NCBI RefSeq assembly: GCF_003665435.1
Contig: NZ_CP023408.1
Span: forward strand, 186,001-250,000
Origin: Streptomyces fungicidicus
Lineage (GTDB): Bacteria > Actinomycetota > Actinomycetes > Streptomycetales > Streptomycetaceae
Length of the DNA: 64,000 nt
Reading direction: 5' to 3'
In this document: one piece after another, positions 1 through 8,674 of the stretch
How positions within the stretch are numbered: the stretch's first letter is position 1
Layout of the letters: every line of letters begins with the position of its first letter
Made by a program: the position numbers and the translations under genes
The notes under the pieces: generated by a model
The model's input: the letters and a program-made list of their open reading frames with translations, nothing else
What the model was told of the DNA's origin: nothing
Database searches by the model: none

Positions 1-1326
1 CAGCGACACGTCCATGTCGGGCAGTTCCTGGGAGGCGAAGGCGGAGGCCGAGTACACGGAGGCGCCCGCCTCGGAGACCATCACCTTGGTCAGCTTCAGC
101 TCGGGGTGCCGGGTGATGAGTTCACCGGCGAGCTTGTCGGTCTCGCGGGACGCCGTACCGTTGCCGATCGCGATCAGCTCGACCGCGTGCTCCTTCGCCA
201 GCCGCGCCAGCTTGGCGACGGCCTCGTCCCAGCGGTTCGCCGGGACGTGCGGGTGGATCACGTCCGTGGCGACGACCTTGCCGGTCGCGTCCACCACGGC
301 GACCTTCACGCCCGTGCGGAAGCCCGGGTCCAGGCCGAGCGTCGCGCGGGTGCCCGCCGGGGCGGCGAGCAGCAGGTCGCGCAGATTGGCCGCGAAGACC
401 CGCACCGCCTCGTCCTCGGCCGCCGTACGCAGCCGCAGCCTGAGGTCGATGCCGAGGTGCACCAGGATGCGGGTGCGCCAGGCCCAGCGGACCGTGTCGC
501 CCAGCCACTTGTCACCCGGACGCCCCCGCTGGGCGATCCCGAACCGGCCGGCGACGATCCCCTCGTACGACGACGGCCCGTCCGTGGGCTCCTCCGGCTG
601 CAGGACGAGGTCGAGGACCTCCTCCTTCTCGCCGCGCAGCATCGCCAGCACCCGGTGGGAGGGCAGCTCGGTGAACGGTTCGGCGAAGTCGAAGTAGTCG
701 GAGAACTTGGCGCCCGCCTCCTCCTTGCCCTCGCGGACCTTCGCGACCAGCCGCCCGCGCACCCACATGCGCTCGCGCAGCTCGCCGATCAGGTCGGCGT
801 CCTCCGAGAACCGCTCGGTGAGGATGGCCCGCGCGCCCTCCAGCGCCGCCCCCGGGTCGGCGACGCCCTTGCCGGCGTCGACGAACGCGGCGGCCGCGGC
901 GAGGGGGTCGACGCCCGGGTCGCCGAGCAGCCCCTCCGCCAGCGGCTCCAGCCCCGCCTCGCGGGCGATCTGCGCCTTGGTGCGGCGCTTGGGCTTGTAC
1001 GGCAGATAGATGTCCTCCAGGCGCGCCTTGGTCTCCGCGCCCCGGATGCTCGCCTCCAGCTCGTCGGTGAGCTTGCCCTGCTCGCGCACCGACTCCAGGA
1101 TCGCCGTCCGGCGCTCCTCCAGCTCCCGCAGATAGCGCAGCCGCTCCTCGAGCGTGCGCAGCTGCGCGTCGTCGAGCATCTCGGTCGCTTCCTTGCGGTA
1201 GCGGGCGATGAAGGGCACGGTCGAACCGCCGTCGAGCAGCTCCACCGCGGCTCTGACCTGCCGCTCCCGTACGCCGAGTTCCTCGGCGATCCTGCCTTCG
1301 ATGGACCCTGTGAGGGGTGTCGTCAC
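1..1326 (-). CDS. tex: Tex family transcription accessory protein (3' end outside window)
   Basis: The minus-strand frame is open from a GTG at 1326 to the left edge, giving 442 codons of a protein that is normally about 780-800 aa, so the C-terminal part including the S1 domain is missing. The translation starts VTTPLTGSIEGRIAEELGV and continues with the Tex N-terminal helical region (FIARYRKEATEMLDD, IYLPYKPKRRTKAQIA). It then enters the YqgF/RNase H-like core (LLLAAPAGTRATLGLDPGFR, VIHPHVPANRWDEA, AIGNGTASRETDKLAGEL). Tex is a conserved cytoplasmic RNA-binding protein linked to transcription. A GGAGAAGG lies about 10 nt before the GTG. It is the last gene of a minus-strand series behind the 43-aa peptide and the crotonase. 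Confidence 0.93.
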   Translation of the reverse strand, partial: MTTPLTGSIEGRIAEELGVRERQVRAAVELLDGGSTVPFIARYRKEATEMLDDAQLRTLEERLRYLRELEERRTAILESVREQGKLTDELEASIRGAETKARLEDIYLPYKPKRRTKAQIAREAGLEPLAEGLLGDPGVDPLAAAAAFVDAGKGVADPGAALEGARAILTERFSEDADLIGELRERMWVRGRLVAKVREGKEEAGAKFSDYFDFAEPFTELPSHRVLAMLRGEKEEVLDLVLQPEEPTDGPSSYEGIVAGRFGIAQRGRPGDKWLGDTVRWAWRTRILVHLGIDLRLRLRTAAEDEAVRVFAANLRDLLLAAPAGTRATLGLDPGFRTGVKVAVVDATGKVVATDVIHPHVPANRWDEAVAKLARLAKEHAVELIAIGNGTASRETDKLAGELITRHPELKLTKVMVSEAGASVYSASAFASQELPDMDVSL

Positions 1327-1431
1327 GTTCCCGTACCGCCTTCTCCACTGAGGTTGCGCGGCAATTGTGGCAGGTGACGCCGACAATCGGGGATCAGGGC
1401 GGCGACGCGCCGGGGGACCGCACGGGCGGCG

Positions 1432-1563
1432 TCAGGCGCGATGACCCCGGGTGCTGGACGAGGCCCCGCCGAAGAGCCTGGCGAGCGCCCGGAACGGCAG
1501 TGTCACCACCGTGGCGACGGCTCCACCGATCTGACGCAGTACATCCGCGACGGCACGCAGCAT
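1432..1563 (-). CDS. Small hypothetical protein, 43 aa
   Basis: This short frame encodes MLRAVADVLRQIGGAVATVV followed by LPFRALARLFGGASSSTRGHRA. An amphipathic or weakly hydrophobic helix of about 25 residues is followed by a basic tail. A GGAG lies about 7 nt upstream of the ATG at 1563; the frame also stays open to an ATG at 1638, but that start has no evident ribosome site. It lies between the crotonase and tex on the same strand. The composition suggests a small membrane-associated peptide of a kind common in Streptomyces, but I do not recognise the family and assign no function. Confidence 0.55.
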   Translation of the reverse strand: MLRAVADVLRQIGGAVATVVTLPFRALARLFGGASSSTRGHRA

Positions 1564-1641
1564 GAGTCTCTCCTTCGCTCCCCCGGCCGCTCCGGCCGGG
1601 CTGCCCTCCGTGTACCTCGTCAACGCTTCAACATGCATCCG

Positions 1642-2376
1642 TCACGAGAAGCGCGGCGTCCGGCGCTCCAGGAACGCGGCGACCCCCTCCGAGGTGTCGC
1701 CGCTCTCCCGCGCCCGCTCTTCCCAGTGGGCGTCCCGGTCGGTGCGGCCGTTCGCGAACTCCTTGGCGGCGGCCTGCGTCAGCGAGGAGCGGGACGCCAG
1801 GATCCCGGTGAACTCCGCGACCCGTCCGTCCAGTTCGCCCGCGGGCAGCACCTCGTCCACAAGACCGGTGCGCAGCGCCCGCTCCGTCCCGATCAGCTCG
1901 CCCGAGAACAGCAGGTACTTGGCGGTGGCCGGACCGACCAGTGACACCAGCCGCCGGGTGGCGGAGGACGGGTAGACGATGCCGAGCTTCGCCGGTGTCA
2001 CCCCGAACCGCGCGCCCTCCTCGGCGAACCGCAGATCGCAGGCGGCCGCCAGCTGCGCCCCGCCGCCCACGCAGTGGCCGCGGACCGCCGCCAGGGTCGG
2101 CCCGGGGAACGCGGCCAGCGCCTCCTCGGCCGCCACCGCCAGCCGCTGCGCCTCCAGCGGCGACCCCCGGAGCGTGGAGATGTCCGCCCCGGCGCAGAAC
2201 GTCCCGCCCTCACCGGTGAGCACCAGCACCCGTACGCCGGGGTCCGCCGCCAGCGTTTCCAGCAGGGGCGGCAGGGAACCCCACATCGCGGCCGTCATGG
2301 CGTTGCGCTTCGCCGGATGGCGTATGACGACCGTGGCGACCTGCCCGGTGACGGTGTGCAGCAGCTGGGGCTCCAT
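1642..2376 (-). CDS. Enoyl-CoA hydratase/isomerase (crotonase) family protein
   Basis: The 244-residue protein starting MEPQLLHTVTGQVATVVIRH has the crotonase fold throughout. HPAKRNAMTAAMW is the usual N-terminal signature, FCAGADISTL provides the first oxyanion-hole and CoA-binding loop, and AAVRGHCVGGGAQLAAACDLR is the second (G-rich) loop. Members add water to or isomerise enoyl-CoA thioesters; substrate specificity cannot be read from sequence. The frame is open 37 codons further upstream, but that extension is proline-rich low-complexity and overlaps the divergent gene, so the ATG at 2376 is preferred. The gene is divergent from the HdeD-like gene. Confidence 0.88.
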   Translation of the reverse strand: MEPQLLHTVTGQVATVVIRHPAKRNAMTAAMWGSLPPLLETLAADPGVRVLVLTGEGGTFCAGADISTLRGSPLEAQRLAVAAEEALAAFPGPTLAAVRGHCVGGGAQLAAACDLRFAEEGARFGVTPAKLGIVYPSSATRRLVSLVGPATAKYLLFSGELIGTERALRTGLVDEVLPAGELDGRVAEFTGILASRSSLTQAAAKEFANGRTDRDAHWEERARESGDTSEGVAAFLERRTPRFS

Positions 2377-2489
2377 GCGCCGGATGCTATCCGCCCCGGT
2401 CGAGGCGCCGGCCGGCAGGACTCCGCCCGGCGGGGGACCGGCGGACGGCGGAGACTGGGGGAGGGGAAGACGGGAACGAGGAGGCACTC

Positions 2490-3146
2490 ATGGCCAGGTC
2501 CACCAAGCCGCGGGGCGAGGCCGCGAAACTGAGCCGCGGCTTCAGCTGGCTCGCCGTGCTCGGGGTGATCCTGGTCGTCGCCGGCCTGGTCGGGCTCGTC
2601 TACACCGGCGTCGCCACCCTCACCTCGATGCTGCTGTTCGGCTGGCTGCTGCTCGTCGGCGGCGTGGTCGGACTGCTGCACGCCGTCCAGGCGCGGCACA
2701 CCAACTTCTTCTGGCTCGGCGTGGTCGTCGCGGCCCTGAACATCGCGGCCGGCGTGGTCATCCTCAAGACCCCCGAGGCGGCTGCCGAGGCGCTGACCAT
2801 GTTCGCCGCGCTGCTGTTCCTCACCGGCGGGCTGTTCCGGCTGGTGGGCAGCCTGGTGGTGCGCGGGCCGCAGTTCGGCTGGACGCTGGTGCAGGGAGCC
2901 TTCGGACTGCTCCTCGGCATCCTGGTGCTGGGCACCTGGCCGAGCAGCAGCCAGTACGTCATCGGTACGTTCTTCTCCCTCTCCCTGCTGTTCGACGGGC
3001 TCGGCCTGATCGCCACCGGCTACGGCGGACGCCGGATCGTCGGGATGGTCTCCGAGCGGCTGGCCGGCGAGGAGGCCGCACGGGCGCCGGGGGAGCCGCC
3101 GCACACGGGGGAGCGTCACGCCACCAAACCCGTACAACCCGAATAG
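2490..3146 (+). CDS. HdeD/DUF308 family integral membrane protein
   Basis: The 218-aa protein has six predicted hydrophobic segments (for example WLAVLGVILVVAGLVGLVYT, MLLFGWLLLVGGVVGLL, FFWLGVVVAALNIAAGVVIL and FGLLLGILVLGTW), arranged as the repeated short hairpins of DUF308/HdeD proteins. In enterobacteria HdeD is linked to acid resistance; in actinobacteria the family has no settled role. The ATG at 2490 follows a strong GAGGAGG. The C-terminus is a charged, proline-containing cytoplasmic tail. It is divergent from the crotonase gene with a 113-bp shared promoter region. Confidence 0.85.
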   Translation: MARSTKPRGEAAKLSRGFSWLAVLGVILVVAGLVGLVYTGVATLTSMLLFGWLLLVGGVVGLLHAVQARHTNFFWLGVVVAALNIAAGVVILKTPEAAAEALTMFAALLFLTGGLFRLVGSLVVRGPQFGWTLVQGAFGLLLGILVLGTWPSSSQYVIGTFFSLSLLFDGLGLIATGYGGRRIVGMVSERLAGEEAARAPGEPPHTGERHATKPVQPE

Positions 3147-3284
3147 TGCGCCGAGACGACACGGAACGCACCGGAACGGTCATGTAAGCGACCGTGTCCT
3201 GCAGAAACGGTCGGAAGCGCTCGATACCCGCTGACTTCTGTTCAGTGCGGAGGCGCCGGGCCGATCGGGACCACCATTCGGCGT

Positions 3285-3746
3285 GTGGTGACAATCGAGC
3301 GTGACAGCGGCGACCCGCTGCCGTACGAAGGCGTCTGGCGGTTCACCGCCCCGGCGGTCGACGCCTCGGTGCCGCAGGCCCGTCACGCCGTGCGCGACCT
3401 GCTGCTGCGCCAGGGAGTACCCGTCGCGGACGAGGTGGTGCAGGGGCTGCTGCTGATCGTCTCCGAGCTGGTCACCAACGCCGTACGGCACGCGGCGCTG
3501 CTGTCCCCGACGCTCGCCGTCGAGGTCGCCGTCGGCGCCGCGTGGGTCCGGGTGTCCGTGGAGGACAACCACCCCTACCGGCCCACCGCCCTGGAGACCG
3601 ACCACGGCCGCACCGGCGGCCGTGGGCTGCTCCTGGTGCGGGAGATCACCCGCGAGGCGGGCGGGACGTGCGACATCGAGCACACCTCGACCGGCGGCAA
3701 GGTCGTCTGGGCGGCCCTCCCGCTCAAGCCCGCGTACCTGCCCTAG
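3285..3746 (+). CDS. Anti-sigma-factor-like ATP-binding protein (HATPase_c_2)
   Basis: A 153-aa single-domain protein of the RsbW/SpoIIAB-like family that is heavily expanded in Streptomyces. The N box is LLIVSELVTNAVRHA (about residues 62-76) and the distal nucleotide-binding part is VEDNHPYRP...HGRTGGRGLLLVREI. The family acts in the cytoplasm, often as an anti-sigma kinase or in partner switching. No sigma factor or anti-anti-sigma gene is adjacent, so the target is unknown. Two consecutive GTG codons (3285, 3288) can start it and the ribosome site is weak. It converges with idi: the two stops are 6 bp apart. Confidence 0.85.
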   Translation: MVTIERDSGDPLPYEGVWRFTAPAVDASVPQARHAVRDLLLRQGVPVADEVVQGLLLIVSELVTNAVRHAALLSPTLAVEVAVGAAWVRVSVEDNHPYRPTALETDHGRTGGRGLLLVREITREAGGTCDIEHTSTGGKVVWAALPLKPAYLP

Positions 3747-3752
3747 CGCCGG

Positions 3753-4346
3753 TCACCAGCCCGCCGACGGTCCCGTCAGCTCGCGGGCGGCCGGGCGGGC
3801 CGCGTCGAGGACGGTCGGGAACCAGGCCGAGAAGGTGTCCCTGGCGTGCCGCTCCGCCAGCTCCGCCGGGGTCACGAACGCGGTGGACGCGACCTCCTCC
3901 GGATCCGGCCGCGTCGTCGCCTGCACCATGCCGACGAAGAGGTGGTTGTACTCCTGCTCGACCAGGCCCGAGACCGGGTCCGGGTGGTTGTAGCGGACCG
4001 TTCCGGCCTCGGCGAGCAGCGAGGGGGAGACACCCAGCTCCTCGAAGGTCCGCCGGGCCGCCGCGGCGAACGGCGCCTCCCCTGGGTACGGATGACCGCA
4101 GCAGGTGTTGGACCACACGCCGGGGGAGTGGTACTTGCCGAGCGCCCGCTGCTGGAGCAGCAGCCGTCCCCGCTCGTCGAAGAGGAACACCGAGAACGCC
4201 CGGTGCAGCTGTCCCGGCGGCTGATGCGCGGCGAGCTTCTCCGCGGTGCCGAGCGTCACGCCGTCCTCGTCGACCAGTTCCAGCAAAATCGGCTCTGCGG
4301 CGCCGTTCGACGGGCTGTTCGTCGCGGTGGCAGGTGTGATCGGCAT
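3753..4346 (-). CDS. idi: Isopentenyl-diphosphate delta-isomerase, type 1
   Basis: This 197-aa Nudix-fold protein interconverts IPP and DMAPP. Visible type 1 hallmarks are HRAFSVFLFDERGRLLLQQRA, the catalytic cysteine in WSNTCCGHP, the Nudix-like glutamates in AAARRTFEELGV and the YNHLFVG segment. The ATG at 4346 has AAGG six bases upstream; the ATG at 4352 lies directly on that site and is less likely. It lies about 10 kb from the hopanoid operon, which has dxs and ispG but no isomerase of its own, so idi plausibly helps balance IPP and DMAPP for hopanoid synthesis. The minus-strand gene is convergent with the HATPase gene. Confidence 0.96.
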   Translation of the reverse strand: MPITPATATNSPSNGAAEPILLELVDEDGVTLGTAEKLAAHQPPGQLHRAFSVFLFDERGRLLLQQRALGKYHSPGVWSNTCCGHPYPGEAPFAAAARRTFEELGVSPSLLAEAGTVRYNHPDPVSGLVEQEYNHLFVGMVQATTRPDPEEVASTAFVTPAELAERHARDTFSAWFPTVLDAARPAARELTGPSAGW

Positions 4347-4505
4347 ACCCATCCTTCACTCGGTCTTCGCGCCCCCAGTCTGCCGCACTGATCCGGCACT
4401 CCCGGCACTCCGTGACGCGCCCGCATGTCCCGGGCCGCCCCCACGGGGGGCGGAGAGCCGCGTTCCCCGGCGTGTTGGCGCACGGGGGCGCGCCGTGACC
4501 CGGGT

Positions 4506-5444
4506 CTAGTGGCACAGACGCGCCTCGTGCGCCGCGTGCCCGCCGGGCTCAAGCTGGAAGGTGCAGTGCTCCACGTCGAAGTGGGCGCCCAGGCAGTTCT
4601 GCAGTTCGTGCAGCATCTTCTCGTGCCCGATGGCGTTCAGGACCTCGGAGCTGACCACCACGTGCGCGGAGAGCACCGGCATCCCCGAGGTGATCGTCCA
4701 GGCGTGCAGGTCGTGCACGTCCTCTACGCCGTCCGTGGCCAGGATGTGCGCCCGCACCTTTCCCATGTCGACGCCCTTGGGGGCGGCCTCCAGCAGCACG
4801 TCCAGGGTCTCGCGCAGCAGCTTCCACGTCCGGGGCACGATCATCAGCGCGATCACCAGCGAGGCGATCGGGTCGGCGGCCGTCCAGCCGGTGGCGAGGA
4901 TCACCAGCGCGGAAAGGATCACCGCGACCGAGCCGAGCGCGTCCGCCGCCACCTCCAGGAAGGCGCCGCGCACGTTCAGGCTCTCCTTCTGCCCGCGCAT
5001 CAGCAGCGTCAGCGACACCATGTTGGCGACGAGACCGATCGCGCCGAACACCACCGTCAGACCACCCGCGGTCCCGGCCGGTGTGACGAACCGGTCGATC
5101 GCCTCGTACAGCACATAGCCGCCGACGCCGAGGAGCAGCAGACAGTTGGCGAGCGCGGCCAGGATCTCCGCGCGGGCGAGCCCGAAGGTGCGGCGCTCGC
5201 TCGGCGGACGGTTGGCGACGTGGATGGCCACCAGGGCCATGCCGAGCCCCAGGGCGTCCGTCGCCATGTGGGCGGCGTCCGCCACCAGCGCCAGGGAGTC
5301 GGCGAGCACCCCGCCGACGATCTCCACCACCATGACGCCGAGCGTGATCGCCAGTGCCACCCGCAGCCTTCCGCGGTACGCGGCGCTCGCGGTACCGCCG
5401 GCGGGCGCGCCGTGCGCATGCCCGTGGTCGTGCCCAGCCCCCAT
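4506..5444 (-). CDS. Cation diffusion facilitator (CDF) family metal exporter
   Basis: The 312-aa protein begins with a His-rich stretch (MGAGHDHGHAHG) typical of CDF zinc/cadmium/cobalt exporters. Six membrane segments follow. The metal-site motif of TM2 is SLALVADAAHMATDALGL and that of TM5 is FLEVAADALGSVAVI (HxxxD/DxxxD pattern). The cytoplasmic C-terminal domain carries DGVEDVHDLHAWTITSG and ends in a His-containing tail. CDF proteins exchange cytoplasmic divalent cation for protons. The gene sits downstream of galE on the same strand, separated by 153 bp that hold a perfect dyad, so it may have its own metal-responsive promoter. Confidence 0.93.
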   Translation of the reverse strand: MGAGHDHGHAHGAPAGGTASAAYRGRLRVALAITLGVMVVEIVGGVLADSLALVADAAHMATDALGLGMALVAIHVANRPPSERRTFGLARAEILAALANCLLLLGVGGYVLYEAIDRFVTPAGTAGGLTVVFGAIGLVANMVSLTLLMRGQKESLNVRGAFLEVAADALGSVAVILSALVILATGWTAADPIASLVIALMIVPRTWKLLRETLDVLLEAAPKGVDMGKVRAHILATDGVEDVHDLHAWTITSGMPVLSAHVVVSSEVLNAIGHEKMLHELQNCLGAHFDVEHCTFQLEPGGHAAHEARLCH

Positions 5445-5537
5445 GAAAACGGCCCCTTCCCGTGACCCCGTCCGGATGACAGTGAACTACGGGGAGGGGG
5501 TATCCGCAACGCGGCACTGAACACCGTTGTCATGTGC

Positions 5538-5568
5538 CCTGACCTGCGCAAACCTTTCGCAGGTCAGG
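5538..5568. terminator. Perfect 11-bp inverted repeat between galE and the CDF gene
   Basis: CCTGACCTGCG (5538-5548) and CGCAGGTCAGG (5558-5568) are perfect reverse complements with a 9-nt loop. The dyad lies 29 bp after the galE stop and 94 bp before the CDF start. It fits a rho-independent-type terminator for galE, since actinobacterial terminators often lack a U-tract, but it could equally be a regulator site for the exporter gene. Confidence 0.55.
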
Positions 5569-5597
5569 CGGCGGGCGACGGGTGGGGGCGGCGCCGC

Positions 5598-6569
5598 TCA
5601 GCCGCCGCGGTGCAGCCGCCAGCCCTGCCACGCGGAGTCGATCATGTCGTGCACCGAGCGCCGTGCGGTCCAGCCGAGGCGCTCGGCCGCGAGGGCGGAC
5701 GAGGCGACCGCGCGGGGCGCGTCGCCGGGGCGGCGGTCCTCCACGAGCGGGGCCCGGGTGTCGCCGGTGACCTCGCCGATGACCGTGATCAGCTCGCGCA
5801 CCGAGACGCCCTCGCCCCGGCCGATGTTCACCGTCAGGTCCCCCGTGACGTCCCCGCGGGACAGCCCCCGGGCCGCCGCCAGGTGCGCCTCGGCGAGATC
5901 GGCCACATGGATGTAGTCACGGACGCACGTGCCGTCCGGCGTCGGGTAGTCGTCGCCGAAGATGCGCGGGGCCTCGTCGCGGGTGAGCCGGTCGAAGACC
6001 ATCGGCACGATGTTGAAGACCCCGGTGTCGGCCAGCTCCGGCACCGCCGCCCCCGCCACGTTGAAGTAGCGCAGACACACCGTGGCGATGCCGTGGGCCC
6101 GGCCCGCCGCCCGCACCAGCCACTCCCCGGCGAGCTTGGTCTCGCCGTAGGGGTTCGCCGGGGCGCAGGGGCTGTCCTCCGTGATGACGTCCACGTCCAG
6201 GTCGCCGTAGACGGCCGCGGACGAGGAGAAGACGAAGCGCTCGATCCCGGCGTCGGCGACCGCGTCCAGGAGCGTGGCCAGACCGCCCACGTTCTCCCGG
6301 TAGTACCAGGTGGGCCGCGCCACCGACTCGGCGGCCTGCTTGCGCGCGGCGAGATGCACCACACCGGTCACCCCGTGCTCCGCGCACACCCGGCGCACCA
6401 GCTCGCCGTCCAGCGACGAACCCCTGACCAGCGGCACGCCCTCGGGCAGCCGCGCCGGCACCCCGGCCGAGAGGTCGTCCAGCGCGACGACCCGCTCCCC
6501 GGCGCCGGTCATGGCCCGCGCCACATGTGCCCCGATGTAACCGGCCCCGCCGGTGATCAGCCATGTCAT
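5598..6569 (-). CDS. galE: UDP-glucose 4-epimerase
   Basis: The 323-aa extended short-chain dehydrogenase has the NAD-binding glycine motif near the N-terminus (MTWLITGGAGYIGAHVARAM), the catalytic serine region FVFSSSAAVYG and the YxxxK catalytic pair in NPYGETKLAGEW. DYIHVADLAEAH is also typical. It interconverts UDP-glucose and UDP-galactose. It is divergent from the CDP-alcohol operon; a UDP-galactose supply could feed the glycosyltransferase there, which is inference. The length equals that of Streptomyces GalE proteins. Confidence 0.95.
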   Translation of the reverse strand: MTWLITGGAGYIGAHVARAMTGAGERVVALDDLSAGVPARLPEGVPLVRGSSLDGELVRRVCAEHGVTGVVHLAARKQAAESVARPTWYYRENVGGLATLLDAVADAGIERFVFSSSAAVYGDLDVDVITEDSPCAPANPYGETKLAGEWLVRAAGRAHGIATVCLRYFNVAGAAVPELADTGVFNIVPMVFDRLTRDEAPRIFGDDYPTPDGTCVRDYIHVADLAEAHLAAARGLSRGDVTGDLTVNIGRGEGVSVRELITVIGEVTGDTRAPLVEDRRPGDAPRAVASSALAAERLGWTARRSVHDMIDSAWQGWRLHRGG

Positions 6570-6732
6570 GGTCGTCCACCCTATGCCGACCGCGGGGGCC
6601 GGTTCCCCCGGTCGGGACCGGGGCGACCTGCCCTTTCCGGGGACGCGGTTTGTCGGCCGGGCCCCGCATCACCGATGATGATCGCGGCAGGGGCGCGGGC
6701 GAACCACACCGATCCAGCCGTCGAACGGGCGG

Positions 6733-6761
6733 TGAACACGGGCTTCCGGGGATCCGATAAT
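6733..6761 (+). promoter_or_regulatory. Candidate promoter for the CDP-alcohol operon
   Basis: TGAACA (6733-6738) and GATAAT (6756-6761) are separated by 17 bp, a reasonable match to a vegetative -35/-10 pair in an otherwise GC-rich region. It lies about 95 bp before the likely first start codon. A 12-codon open frame (ATG 6813 to TGA 6848) sits in the leader. No dyad is evident. Confidence 0.4.
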
Positions 6762-6856
6762 GTCTGCCGACATGCCGCCCGGGGGGTCTCGCACGGGCGG
6801 CTCATCGTGTACATGACCGACGTCGACGCGTCGGCACCCAGGGAGTGAGATTCGGT

Positions 6857-8674
6857 TTGTCGACCGCCATCCTCACCGGTCAGCCGGTCCCCGGTTCGTC
6901 ACTCGAGGGCGATCTGCGTTCCCTCGGCTTCGACGTCCGGATCGCGTCCGGCGCCGCCGAGGCCGGGCCGCTGCTCGCCTCAGTGCCCGCCGGGCAGCGG
7001 GTCGCCGTGGTCGACGCCCGGTTCGTGGGCCACGCGCACGCGCTGCGCCTCGGCCTCACCGACCCCCGCTTCCCGCTCTCCGCGATCCCCGGCGCCGTCA
7101 CCGCCCAGCCGGCCGGCCGCGACGCCCTGGCGCGCGCGATGGCCCGCGAGGACTCCTCCGGCGGCTCCGCGGCCGGCGGCACCGCCCTGGCCGGCAGCCT
7201 CGCCGACCGCGTCGTCACCGTCCTCGACGGCGACGGCGCCGAGGTGCACCGCCCGGAGCTCGGCAGCCTCGTCGCCACCGTCCCCGGCGACCCCCAGGCC
7301 CGCAACGAGGCCCGGCAGGCCGTCGCAGCCGTCGACGACGAGGCGGTACGCCTGAAGTCGGCGGTGAAGGCCCGCGACGGCTTCTTCACCACCTACTGCG
7401 TGAGCCCGTACTCCCGCTACCTAGCCCGCTGGTGCGCCCGCCGCGGACTGACCCCCAACCAGGTCACCACCGCCTCGCTGCTCACCGCGCTCATAGCCGC
7501 CGCCTGCGCCGCCACCGGCACCCGCGGCGGCTTCGTCGCCGCCGGCGTGCTGCTCATCGCCTCCTTCGTGCTGGACTGCACCGACGGCCAGCTCGCCCGC
7601 TACTCCCTGCAGTACTCCACCCTCGGCGCCTGGCTCGACGCCACGTTCGACCGCGCCAAGGAGTACGCCTACTACGCGGGGCTCGCCCTCGGGGCCGCCC
7701 GCGGCGGCGACGACGTATGGGCCCTCGCCCTCGGCGCGATGGTCCTCCAGACCTGCCGGCACGTGGTGGACTTCTCGTTCAACGAGGCCAACCACGACGC
7801 CACCGCCAACACCAGCCCCACCGCCGCCCTCTCCGACAAGCTCGACAGCGTCGGCTGGACGGTCTGGGTGCGCCGCATGATCGTCCTGCCGATCGGCGAG
7901 CGCTGGGCGATGATCGCCGTCCTCACGGCCCTCACCACCCCCCGGATCACCTTCTACGCCCTGCTCGCCGGCTGCGCCTTCGCCGCGACGTACACCACCG
8001 CGGGCCGTGTGCTGCGCTCGCTGACCCGCAGGGCGAAGCGGACCGACCGGGCGGCACAGGCCCTGGCGGACCTCGCCGACTCGGGCCCGCTCGTCGAGGC
8101 GCTCACCCGCGGGGGGAAGAGCCCCGCGGGCCGTCCGCCCGGCTCCGTGGCCCCTGCCGCCGCCCTGCTCGGCGGCGCCGCCGTCGTCGCCACGGCCGCG
8201 CTCACCGGATTCGGCGGCCCCTGGACGGCCGTCGCCGCCTGCGTCTACGTCCTGGCCTCCGCACTCGCCGTCGCCCGCCCCCTCAAGGGCGCCCTCGACT
8301 GGCTCGTCCCCCCGTTCTTCCGCGCCGCCGAGTACGGCACCGTCCTCGCACTGGCGGCCGACGCGGACGTGAACGGAGCCCTTCCGGCGGCCTACGGCCT
8401 GGTGGCCGCGGTCGCCTACCATCACTACGACACGGTCTACCGCATCCGCGGCAACGCGGGCGCGTCCCCGCGCTGGCTGGTGCGGGCGCTCGGCGGGCAC
8501 GAGGGGCGCACCCTCGCGGTCGCCCTACTGGCGGCCGTGCTCACCGCTTCCCAGTTCACCGTCGCGCTCACGGCCCTCGCCGTGGCCGTGGCCCTGCTGG
8601 TGCTCGTCGAGAGCATCCGCTTCTGGGTGTCCGCAGGGGCGCCCGCCGTACACGATGAAGGAGAACCCGCATGA
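6857..8674 (+). CDS. CDP-alcohol phosphatidyltransferase with extra N- and C-terminal domains
   Basis: The protein is about 605 aa. Residues about 1-170 form a divergent domain that resembles a worn-down nucleotidyltransferase, followed by AVKARDGFFTTYCVSPYSRYL. The CDP-alcohol phosphotransferase core carries the full motif DCTDGQLARYSLQYSTLG with AWLDATFD, so all catalytic aspartates are present. The C-terminal third is a further set of hydrophobic helices of the kind labelled DUF5941. The layout parallels bifunctional inositol-phosphate cytidylyltransferase/CDP-alcohol transferase fusions, but the N-domain lacks the usual Gly-rich NTP loop. A GGGAG lies 11 nt before TTG 6857; GTG 6845 is in frame but overlaps that site. 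It is the first gene of a seven-gene operon. Confidence 0.85.
   Translation: MSTAILTGQPVPGSSLEGDLRSLGFDVRIASGAAEAGPLLASVPAGQRVAVVDARFVGHAHALRLGLTDPRFPLSAIPGAVTAQPAGRDALARAMAREDSSGGSAAGGTALAGSLADRVVTVLDGDGAEVHRPELGSLVATVPGDPQARNEARQAVAAVDDEAVRLKSAVKARDGFFTTYCVSPYSRYLARWCARRGLTPNQVTTASLLTALIAAACAATGTRGGFVAAGVLLIASFVLDCTDGQLARYSLQYSTLGAWLDATFDRAKEYAYYAGLALGAARGGDDVWALALGAMVLQTCRHVVDFSFNEANHDATANTSPTAALSDKLDSVGWTVWVRRMIVLPIGERWAMIAVLTALTTPRITFYALLAGCAFAATYTTAGRVLRSLTRRAKRTDRAAQALADLADSGPLVEALTRGGKSPAGRPPGSVAPAAALLGGAAVVATAALTGFGGPWTAVAACVYVLASALAVARPLKGALDWLVPPFFRAAEYGTVLALAADADVNGALPAAYGLVAAVAYHHYDTVYRIRGNAGASPRWLVRALGGHEGRTLAVALLAAVLTASQFTVALTALAVAVALLVLVESIRFWVSAGAPAVHDEGEPA

Noticed and set aside
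4410..4505. GC-rich dyads near 4430-4480 as a terminator before the CDF gene end
   Set aside because: Arms are short and imperfect and could not be told apart from background GC-rich pairing.
5480..5515. CsoR-like copper operator before the CDF exporter
   Set aside because: The stretch TACGGGGAGGGGGTAT looks like half of a copper-repressor site, but it is not palindromic.
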